7,933 nt of DNA from NCBI GenBank assembly GCA_903958265.1, contig CAJBSQ010000063.1, forward strand, positions 1 through 7,933, written 5' to 3'. How positions within the stretch are numbered: position 1 is the stretch's first letter; each line of letters opens with the position of its first letter. Shown piece after piece: positions 1 through 5,833 of the stretch. This DNA comes from an uncultured Planctomycetaceae bacterium. Lineage in GTDB: Bacteria > Planctomycetota > Planctomycetia > Pirellulales > UBA1268. The position numbers and the translations under genes were made by a program. Under the pieces are notes generated by a model. The model saw only the letters and a program-made list of their open reading frames with translations, did no database searches and was not told the origin of the DNA.

Positions 1-63
1 GGAATCTGGCTCAACAACGTCCACGACTTCTTCCGCCCCGAAGGGCCCAGGAAGCTGCTCTGA
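1..63 (+). CDS. 3' end of an upstream gene, possibly MlaE-like permease (partial)
   Basis: Only the last 20 codons and the TGA stop are inside the window. The readable tail contains WLNNVHDFFRPEGPRKLL. The frame is open from base 1 and ends four bases before the start of the MlaF-like ATPase gene, so the two are almost certainly co-transcribed. In Mla-type operons the integral-membrane permease MlaE commonly precedes the ATPase MlaF, so a permease C-terminus is the natural guess. The visible residues carry no diagnostic motif, so the product is inferred from gene order alone. Confidence 0.5.
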   Translation, partial: GIWLNNVHDFFRPEGPRKLL

Positions 64-67
64 CACC

Positions 68-979
68 ATGCGCGTCGCCGCCCCAGCCACTCCCCGCTCC
101 GCCGACGTGCCGGCCGGCCCGATCCTACGGGTCGAGCGGCTCTCCGTGCGGTTTGGAACGCAGGACGTGCTCCAGGACATCTCCATCGACCTGGATCCGG
201 GAGAGACGCTCGTCGTGCTCGGCGAAAGCGGCTGCGGAAAGACGGTGCTGCTCAAGTCGATGATCGGCCTGATCCGGCCGACCAGCGGCGACGTGCAGTT
301 CGAGGGCCGCTCCCTCGCCAGTCTCAGCGAGCGGGCCCTGGCCCACCTCCGCACCCGCTACGGCTTCGTGTTTCAAGGCGCCGCCCTGTTCGACAGCCTT
401 TCCATCTTCGATAACGTCGCCTTCCCACTCCGCGAGCACACCCACATCCCTGCCGCCGAGGTGCGATCGATCGTGGAGTCGCTCGTCGACGAGGTGGGGC
501 TGCCCCGCAGCGTGCTCCCCAAGAAGCCGGTGCAGCTCTCCGGGGGTATGCGAAAGCGGGCTGGCCTGGCACGGGCCCTGGCCCTCGACCCGCATCTCGT
601 GCTCTACGACGAGCCCACCACCGGGCTCGACCCGATCATGAGCGACGTGATCAACGAACTGATCCTCCGGGTCCGCGGCCGGCCGAACGTGACCAGCGTG
701 GTGGTCACGCACGACATGAACACCGCCCGCAAGGTGGCCGATCGGGTGATCATGCTCTACCCGCTCTTCCGCCTGCGGGTGGGCGAGTCGCAGGTCGTGT
801 TCGACGGCACAGCCGAAGAACTCGACCACTGCCAGGATCCCCGAATCCGCCAGTTTGTCGAGGGACGGGCCGGAGCCCGGCTGATGGAACTCCGCGAAGA
901 GCAGGCCCGCGCCGAGGCCGCGAGCGGCAGCGGGGCGAGCGACGACCACGAGCCCGACGATCCGGAGGCTGGGAAATGA
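68..979 (+). CDS. mlaF: MlaF-like ABC transporter ATPase (phospholipid/MCE transport system)
   Basis: This is a 303-residue cytoplasmic ATPase that should power an MCE-type lipid transporter in the inner membrane. All nucleotide-binding motifs are intact: Walker A GESGCGKT (residues 52-59), Q-loop Q103 in FVFQGAALFDS, signature LSGGM (157-161), Walker B HLVLYDEP with catalytic E182, D-loop GLDP, and H-loop H215 in VVTHDM. FQGAALFDSL and LSGGMRKR are typical of the MlaF/Ttg2A branch. Family members are usually about 250-270 residues; the excess is an 18-residue N-terminal lead and an acidic, Ala/Glu/Asp-rich tail after about residue 265. The ATG start lies four bases after the upstream stop, with only a weak distant AGGAAG at 49-54; a later start near the conserved ILRVERL is possible. 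Its stop overlaps the next start (ATGA), indicating translational coupling with the MCE gene. The symbol is by family resemblance; the transported lipid is not shown by the sequence. Confidence 0.9.
   Translation: MRVAAPATPRSADVPAGPILRVERLSVRFGTQDVLQDISIDLDPGETLVVLGESGCGKTVLLKSMIGLIRPTSGDVQFEGRSLASLSERALAHLRTRYGFVFQGAALFDSLSIFDNVAFPLREHTHIPAAEVRSIVESLVDEVGLPRSVLPKKPVQLSGGMRKRAGLARALALDPHLVLYDEPTTGLDPIMSDVINELILRVRGRPNVTSVVVTHDMNTARKVADRVIMLYPLFRLRVGESQVVFDGTAEELDHCQDPRIRQFVEGRAGARLMELREEQARAEAASGSGASDDHEPDDPEAGK
964..968 (+). promoter_or_regulatory. Shine-Dalgarno site for the MCE gene
   Basis: A perfect GGAGG lies inside the last codons of the MlaF-like gene, seven bases before the ATG at 976. 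It supports that start and the coupled translation across the ATGA overlap. It is the clearest ribosome binding site in the window; neither cphA nor the ABC exporter gene has a comparable one. Confidence 0.75.
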
Positions 980-2043
980 ACGACCGCGTGATGCAGTTCC
1001 GCGTGGGCGTGGTGGTGCTGGCGACGGCCATCATCACCGGAATCCTGATCGTGCTGTTCGGCGATCTGCCCTCGCTCGTGCAGGCCACCTATCCGCTCAA
1101 GATGAGCTTCACCGACGCCCGGGGCGTGGCCGACGGCACCCCGGTTCGGAAGAACGGCATCCTCGTGGGCCGCGTCTCTGACGTGCAACTCGACGAGCGC
1201 GGAGGCGTGAGCGTGCTGGCCAAGATCGACTCCTACGTGCCGATCTACCGAGACGAGCAACCGCGGATCGCCAGCACGCTGCTGGGCGACGCCGAAATCC
1301 AGCTCGTTCCCGGCACGGTCCGGCCGCCGCGGCAGCGGGTGGGCAAAGACGAGGTGCTCGTCGGCGCCGTCTCCCGTGATCCCTTCGAGGTGTTCGCCAC
1401 TCTCGAGCCCAAGCTTGGCGGCGCGATGCAATCGCTCGCCGAGGCGAGCGAATCGGTCAAGAAACTCACCGACAACCTCGACCGGCTCCTGCTCGGCGAA
1501 GACGACAAGTTCTCCAGCATGGTGCAGAAGACCGATGCCGCGCTCGACGCCTTCAACCTGGCCATGGCCAACATCAACGACGTGATGGGCGATCCGCAGG
1601 CCCGTGCGAACCTGAAGCAGACCCTCAACTCACTCCCCGACGTGATCAACGACCTGCGGACCACCGTGCAGGGCATTGGCGAAACCGTCGACACGGCCGA
1701 CCGCAACCTCCGCAACCTCGAGGGGCTCACCAAGCCGCTCGGTGAGCGGGGCGAGGGGATGGTGGCGCAGATCGACGTCACGATCGGCCGCCTCGACGAG
1801 ACCCTCCAGCAGGCATCGATGTTCACCAAGGCGCTCAATGAATCGCAGGGCACGCTCGGCAAGCTGGTCCGCGATCCGCAGGTCTACAACGATCTCGCCC
1901 AGGCAGCCGGCAACGTCAACCGCCTGACACGGGAACTGCGGCCGATCGTCGATGACGTCCGGGTGTTCACCGACAAGATCGCCCGGCACCCCGAGCAGCT
2001 CGGCGTGAAGGGCGCCCTCGACCGCCGCGCTGGGCTGAAGTAG
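976..2043 (+). CDS. mlaD: MlaD-like MCE-domain periplasmic lipid transport protein
   Basis: This is a 355-residue protein anchored by one N-terminal transmembrane helix (about residues 9-29, VGVVVLATAIITGILIVLFG) with the rest in the periplasm. An MCE domain follows at about 39-115: LKMSFTDARGVADGTPVRKNG, then GRVSDVQL, and STLLGDAEIQLVPG at its end. MCE domains form hexameric rings that bind lipids between membranes; the single domain is like MlaD. The region from about 140 to 330 is predicted by eye to be long helices rich in Asn, Leu, Thr and Asp (for example SVKKLTDNLDRLLLG and TVDTADRNLRNLEGLTKPLG), which may extend the ring as a coiled-coil needle or barrel, longer than in E. coli MlaD (about 180 residues). 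The C-terminus ends GVKGALDRRAGLK. The start is fixed by the GGAGG site and ATGA overlap with the ATPase gene. No MlaC or MlaB follows; the next gene is convergent. mlaD is a family-level label. Confidence 0.88.
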   Translation: MNDRVMQFRVGVVVLATAIITGILIVLFGDLPSLVQATYPLKMSFTDARGVADGTPVRKNGILVGRVSDVQLDERGGVSVLAKIDSYVPIYRDEQPRIASTLLGDAEIQLVPGTVRPPRQRVGKDEVLVGAVSRDPFEVFATLEPKLGGAMQSLAEASESVKKLTDNLDRLLLGEDDKFSSMVQKTDAALDAFNLAMANINDVMGDPQARANLKQTLNSLPDVINDLRTTVQGIGETVDTADRNLRNLEGLTKPLGERGEGMVAQIDVTIGRLDETLQQASMFTKALNESQGTLGKLVRDPQVYNDLAQAAGNVNRLTRELRPIVDDVRVFTDKIARHPEQLGVKGALDRRAGLK

Positions 2044-2076
2044 GACGTCCGGCCCGTCGACATCTCGATGCGAAGG

Positions 2077-2103
2077 AGGCAGTGCCGAGCGTCAGCACTG
2101 CCT
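2077..2103. terminator. Inverted repeat at the convergent gene junction, candidate bidirectional terminator
   Basis: A perfect 9-bp inverted repeat, AGGCAGTGC (2077-2085) and GCACTGCCT (2095-2103), has a 9-base loop. It lies 33 bases after the MCE stop codon and its loop contains the complement of the cphA stop codon (2092-2094), so one arm encodes the last residues of CphA. The position between converging genes suits a shared terminator. There is no T-run on either strand, so it is not a classic intrinsic terminator; it may instead block exonucleases or work with Rho. Confidence 0.45.
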
Positions 2104-4854
2104 GCCGGGCGGCGTGGAGGCGGGGGGCTGCCAGTGGCCGGTGAGCGTGCCCACCTTGGCCTCGTCAGTCTCCGCCGGCTTCGGCGGATTGGCCGCGGCG
2201 ACATCGCCGATGCCCGTGAAGTGGTCGAAAGCGGCCTCCTTGAGGCGACTGCCGTACCGCTCCGACAGCCAGGCGATGGTCTGCTCGATCGTGTCCGCCT
2301 GCAGCAAGACGAGGTCCCCCTTGCCCACGGCGTCGAGCACGAGGGCGGAGCTGGTCGCCCAGTCACCGCCGGCCTCGATCGCGACCGGCCTGTCGGCCTT
2401 CATGGCCTCGCGGATGCCCTGCGAGATCAGCGCCGTGATCTCGCCCGGCTGGCGGCCACGAATGTAGGCATCTTCGTAGATCACCACCCGATCGAATGTC
2501 GCCGCCAGCAGCCTGCCCTGGGCGACGAGGTCCTCGTCGCGACGATCGCCGGCTGCCGAGTAGACGGCCGTCCGCCGGGGATGGGGAAACTTCGCCAGCG
2601 ACGCACAGATCCGCTCGAGCGACGGCACGTTGTGGCCGTAGTCGACCACGACCGAGGCCCCCTCGAGATCGAGCAGGTTGAACCGGCCGGGCGATCCGCC
2701 CGACCCGCTGGAGAAGCTTTCGAGGCCCAGCCGGACGAGTTCCAGCGGCACGCCAAGCCGCCAGGCCGCCGCGGCGCTGGCCAGCACGTTGTCCACCTGG
2801 AAGTCGACCAGGCCGCGGTGCACCAGCGGCACGCGATCGAGATGGGCGAGCCGGGTCTCCCGCGGGCCGTCACACAGCACGATCCAACCCTCGCGCACGG
2901 TGGCCGCGAGGCCCCCCTGCGCGAGATGCTCGACGAGCACGGCGTTGGTCGGGTCGAGGGCGAAATAGACCACCTGCCCCTTGCACCATTTCTTCATGCC
3001 CACGACCAGGGGATCGGCGGCATTGAGCACGGCGGCGCCGCTGGGCCGCACCGCCGCGACGATCGCCCCCTTCACCCAGGCGATCTCTTCGGGCGTGTCG
3101 ATCTCGGCGATGCCGAGGTGATCCCCCGAGGAGATGTTGGTGACGACCGCGACGTCGCAGCAGTCGAAGCCGCAGCCCTCCCGGAGGATGCCCCCCCGCG
3201 CTGCCTCGAACACCGCCGTGGTGACCGCGGGGTTGGCAAGCACCCGGCGGGCGCTCTTCGGGCCGCTGCAGTCGCCGGCATCGATCTGCCGGCCACCGAT
3301 CCAAACCCCCTCCGTGCAGGTGTTGCCCACGGTGGCGCCACCGGTGGTGGCAAGATGGGAGATCAGCCGCACGACCGTGGTCTTGCCGTTCGTGCCAGTG
3401 ACCGCAGCCGTCGGAATCCGGCCGTCGTCGCCAGGGCTGAACAGGGAGTCGACGATGGCGGCACCGACATTCCGCGGCATGCCCATCGTTGGCTCGAGGT
3501 GCATCCGCAGCCCGGGGGCCGCGTTGACCTCGATCACGACGCCCCGCTGCGCCTCGAGCGACTGCGTGATGTCTTGCATCACCAGGTCGATGCCCGCGAC
3601 ATCGAGGCCGATGATCCGCGCCGCCTCGACGGCCCGCGCCGCGACGTCGGGATGCACGACGTCGGTGACGTCTTCCGCCGAGCCCCCGGTGCTCAGGTTG
3701 GCATTCCGCCGCAGGAGTACCGACCGGCCCGCCGAGGGCACGTCCTGCTCCGTGAGCCCCTGCTCCCGAAGCACGGCCGTCGCCACCTCGTCGATCACCA
3801 TCGGGCTCAGCGAGGTGGCATGATCGCCGCACCGCCGCGGATCCTCGTTGACCCGGTCGACCAGCTGCCGCACCGTCGCCGCGCCGTCGCCGACGACCGT
3901 CGGCGGATGCCGCCGCGCGGCGGCCACCATCCGGTTGCCGACGACGAGCACCCGGTAGTCGGCTCCGGACACGAACCGCTCGACGACGACCGACGGATCC
4001 TGCTCAGTGGCGAGGTTCCAGGCCTGCTCGACCTCCTCACGGGTGACGAGGTTTACAGAGACACCCCGTCCCTGGTTGCCGTACCGCGGCTTGATGACGA
4101 CCGGACCGCCGATCTCCTCGGCCATCGCCCAGGCGTCGGCTGCGTCGGTGACCGGCCGCCCCTCGGGAACCGGGATGCCTGATTCCGCCAGCAGCGTCCG
4201 CGTGAGCTCCTTGTCCTGAGCAATCGTCTCGGCGACCGCGCCGGTCCGGTCGGTCTCGGCAGCCAGAATCCGCCGCTGCCTGGCACCCTGACCGAGCCGC
4301 ACGAGCGATCCGGCGGTCAGCCGCTGCGACGGAATGCCGCGGGCTGCAGCCGCCTCGACGATCGAGCGGGTGCTCGGGCCGAGTTGCACATCGAGCAGGA
4401 CGCCCCGCAGCCGCTTCACCTCGGCCACCACGTCGAACGCCGTGTCGTCGATCGCCGCCGTCAGCAGCCGGTGGGCGGCATGCAGACACTCGATCGCGAA
4501 CTTCTCTTCCTTGTATTCGATGACCACCTTGTAGATGCCGCGGGTCTTGGTTTCACGAGCGCGGCCGTAACCCACCGGCGTGCCGGAGAGGGTCTGGAGT
4601 TCAAGCGTTACGTGCTCGAGCACGTGGCCCATCCACGTGCCGGTCCGCAGCCGCTCGAAGAAGCCGCCCCGCTCTCCGATCGAGCAGCGGTGCTCGATCA
4701 TCGCGGGCAGCCACGCCATGATCCGCTCATTGAAGCCGGGAAGCGTGTTGGAGGGAAAATCCTCGAGCCGACCGAGGTCGACCCACGCTTCGAGGCAGGG
4801 AAACGACGCCCACTGATTGGGGCCGCGGAGGACCTTGACCGAAAGAATCTCCAT
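2092..4854 (-). CDS. cphA: Cyanophycin synthetase (CphA1 type)
   Basis: The 920-residue enzyme makes cyanophycin, a poly-Asp chain with Arg on each side chain and a nitrogen/carbon store, using ATP for both additions. Domains in order: an N-terminal domain (1 to about 160) opening MEILSVKVLRGPNQW and carrying GHVLEHVTLELQ; an ATP-grasp domain (about 210-470) with VVIKPRYGNQGRGVSV and IEVNAAPGLRMH, for Asp addition; and a Mur-ligase-like domain (about 480-880) with P-loop GTNGKTT (487-493), EAARGGILREG, NISSGDHLG, VDYGHN and GDRRDEDL, for Arg addition. H77, E80 and H81 form the HxxEH motif of the metallopeptidase-like site known in self-priming CphA1 enzymes. Length is slightly above the usual 870-900 residues because of a Pro-rich C-terminal tail (about 885-920). 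The start matches the family N-terminus although no Shine-Dalgarno precedes it (CATTCCTTCC). The gene stands alone, with no cyanophycinase (cphB) or isoaspartyl dipeptidase in the window. Confidence 0.96.
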   Translation of the reverse strand: MEILSVKVLRGPNQWASFPCLEAWVDLGRLEDFPSNTLPGFNERIMAWLPAMIEHRCSIGERGGFFERLRTGTWMGHVLEHVTLELQTLSGTPVGYGRARETKTRGIYKVVIEYKEEKFAIECLHAAHRLLTAAIDDTAFDVVAEVKRLRGVLLDVQLGPSTRSIVEAAAARGIPSQRLTAGSLVRLGQGARQRRILAAETDRTGAVAETIAQDKELTRTLLAESGIPVPEGRPVTDAADAWAMAEEIGGPVVIKPRYGNQGRGVSVNLVTREEVEQAWNLATEQDPSVVVERFVSGADYRVLVVGNRMVAAARRHPPTVVGDGAATVRQLVDRVNEDPRRCGDHATSLSPMVIDEVATAVLREQGLTEQDVPSAGRSVLLRRNANLSTGGSAEDVTDVVHPDVAARAVEAARIIGLDVAGIDLVMQDITQSLEAQRGVVIEVNAAPGLRMHLEPTMGMPRNVGAAIVDSLFSPGDDGRIPTAAVTGTNGKTTVVRLISHLATTGGATVGNTCTEGVWIGGRQIDAGDCSGPKSARRVLANPAVTTAVFEAARGGILREGCGFDCCDVAVVTNISSGDHLGIAEIDTPEEIAWVKGAIVAAVRPSGAAVLNAADPLVVGMKKWCKGQVVYFALDPTNAVLVEHLAQGGLAATVREGWIVLCDGPRETRLAHLDRVPLVHRGLVDFQVDNVLASAAAAWRLGVPLELVRLGLESFSSGSGGSPGRFNLLDLEGASVVVDYGHNVPSLERICASLAKFPHPRRTAVYSAAGDRRDEDLVAQGRLLAATFDRVVIYEDAYIRGRQPGEITALISQGIREAMKADRPVAIEAGGDWATSSALVLDAVGKGDLVLLQADTIEQTIAWLSERYGSRLKEAAFDHFTGIGDVAAANPPKPAETDEAKVGTLTGHWQPPASTPPGRQC

Positions 4855-5062
4855 GGAAGGAATGCGTTTCTCTAGACCGTGCGCAGACGCGTGCGCGGGT
4901 CTGGTCGTGTGCGCCTCGTCCAGCCGCCGGACATTCCGACGGGTTGTGCTGGAACGGAGGCCGCACGGTTCACAACGGCACTGAGGTGGCGCGTCGCCCG
5001 CTCAATGCTGTCCGCAGGGGCGGACATCCGTACGAACCCGACGTGAGAACCCGTCAGGGCGG

Positions 5063-5161
5063 CGGTTGGCAATCCGGGGCCGCTGGAGAGATGCTCTCGG
5101 CGAAGCAATGCTTCGCTGTGAGGCTGAAGAACGACGAACGAACCGAACAACCCGCCAACCG
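5063..5161. repeat. Nested inverted repeats (outer arms with two internal hairpins)
   Basis: Outer arms CGGTTGGC (5063-5070) and GCCAACCG (5154-5161) are perfect complements 83 bases apart. Between them lie two adjacent small hairpins: GAGAG-ATG-CTCTC (5086-5098) and GCGAAGC-AAT-GCTTCGC (5100-5116). The arrangement could fold as a stem with two branches in an RNA or as a cruciform in DNA. It falls upstream of cphA on its template side, so it could be part of a cphA leader. The outer arms do not fit the integron attC consensus. Function unknown; the 8-bp arms alone could arise by chance. Confidence 0.35.
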
Positions 5162-5327
5162 ACCGGCCGATGTGGCCATGTGACGAAAAGATTCCTACAC
5201 CGCGAGGCCGGATGGTAACGCCGCACGCCACACGGACGCGCGTTCGCTTGCGATACCCGTTCCTCGCGGCACCATGATTCAAACCTCGATGGCTTCCGAA
5301 CCAAATCCGGTTGCCACCGCCTCGCTG

Positions 5328-5360
5328 AAAAAACAAGCCTCGGTTTCCCTTGGCAGGCTT
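5328..5360 (-). terminator. Candidate intrinsic terminator on the minus strand
   Basis: Read on the minus strand, AAGCCT and AGGCTT form a 6-bp stem around a 14-base loop, followed by G and six T residues (plus-strand AAAAAA at 5328-5333, stem arms 5335-5340 and 5355-5360). This is the stem plus T-run layout of a Rho-independent terminator, though the stem is short and the loop large. No minus-strand gene lies upstream of it within the gap, so it would end either an unannotated small transcript starting between 5361 and about 5830, or an early-stopping leader of cphA. Confidence 0.35.
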
Positions 5361-5620
5361 CGCAGATCGATGAGCAGAGTTTACGCTTCGGCGCACCAAT
5401 CGCGAATATTTTTCCAGCAGTTCATGAACGAAGCATCTCCCGTGCCGAAAACCATCCTCGACGCTCGGATTCATCGTCAGGTGCCTATTCTCAGCACGAC
5501 AACGCATCCCGGGGATGGGAAACACGAGAGAAGTTACCGGAGGGCGCGGCAAAATATGGTCAGTCGCGACAGGCAGGCAGGAAATTTCTACAGTTCGGCA
5601 GCGGACAGCGGTGGGCGGCA

Positions 5621-5655
5621 CCTGGGTGGTCGAACCGGCAGGATCGACGCCCAGG
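5621..5655. repeat. Strong hairpin upstream of the ABC exporter gene
   Basis: CCTGGGTG (5621-5628) pairs with CGCCCAGG (5648-5655) through eight pairs including one G-T/U, and the stem continues past a single bulged G through TCGA (5630-5633) with TCGA (5644-5647), leaving a 10-base loop ACCGGCAGGA. This gives about twelve pairs. It sits about 180 bases before the ABC exporter start and could lie in its leader. The 3' arm can also pair with CCTGGGC at 5736-5742 or CCTGGGCG at 5759-5766, so alternative folds are possible. Confidence 0.4.
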
Positions 5656-5731
5656 CGGAATCGACCAATCCCTGGCGTCGGCTTGACGGTAATCTAGGCA
5701 TGTTCGGAAAGCCACGCAAATTTCTGGGGGT

Positions 5732-5765
5732 GGCCCCTGGGCAGCCGATGCAACCGGCCCTGGGC
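5732..5765. repeat. Imperfect direct repeat GGCCC(C)TGGGC
   Basis: GGCCCCTGGGC (5732-5742) and GGCCCTGGGC (5756-5765) are near-identical copies 13 bases apart in the presumed leader of the ABC exporter. A related CCCTGGGCC occurs within its first codons (5891-5899). They may be binding half-sites on the same face of DNA, or pairing partners for GCCCAGG at 5649-5655. Being GC-rich and short, they could also be chance. Confidence 0.3.
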
Positions 5766-5833
5766 GAACCAAAAACGCGTGTTTTCTTCGGTTTTTCCAG
5801 ATTTCCTGGCGGGCTCACGGCCCCTTTGCCCCG

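Larger units (their letters stand above)
4855..5833. other. 979-base divergent intergenic region without a convincing gene
   Basis: This gap separates the cphA start from the ABC exporter start, which point away from each other, so it should hold both promoters. Short open frames exist on both strands, but their codon third positions are not GC-rich like the neighbours and their products resemble no family. AT-rich patches near 5275-5345, 5400-5415 and 5765-5805 contrast with the flanking genes. No tRNA, rRNA or CRISPR pattern was seen, and no promoter hexamer pair with good spacing could be defended. Several inverted repeats are listed separately; a further short palindrome is CATCCC-G-GGGATG at 5505-5517. 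The length and secondary-structure density leave room for a small RNA or long structured leaders. Confidence 0.7.

Noticed and set aside
2068..4182. 704-codon open frame on the + strand opposite cphA
   Set aside because: It is exactly antisense to a strongly conserved cphA, rich in His, Arg, Pro, Asp and Gly in no family-like order. Long antisense frames are expected opposite GC-rich coding sequence.
5063..5161. Integron attC-like site
   Set aside because: The arms do not match the RYYYAAC and GTTRRRY core sites, and there is no integrase or gene cassette.
4944..5183. 79-codon + strand frame ending RPADVAM
   Set aside because: It covers the nested inverted repeats and has no clear ribosome binding site or recognised family; the RNA or DNA structure explains the sequence at least as well.
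4872..5621. 249-codon minus-strand frame upstream of cphA
   Set aside because: Composition is unlike the neighbouring genes and no domain is recognisable. It passes through several hairpins and reads like open non-coding DNA.
5615..5660. GGTTCGA-like tRNA T-arm on the minus strand
   Set aside because: The flanking bases do not form a T-stem and no D-arm, anticodon arm or acceptor stem can be drawn around it.
5683..5695. TTGACG and TAATCT as promoter hexamers
   Set aside because: They are separated by a single base, so they cannot serve together as -35 and -10, and neither has a partner at about 17 bases.
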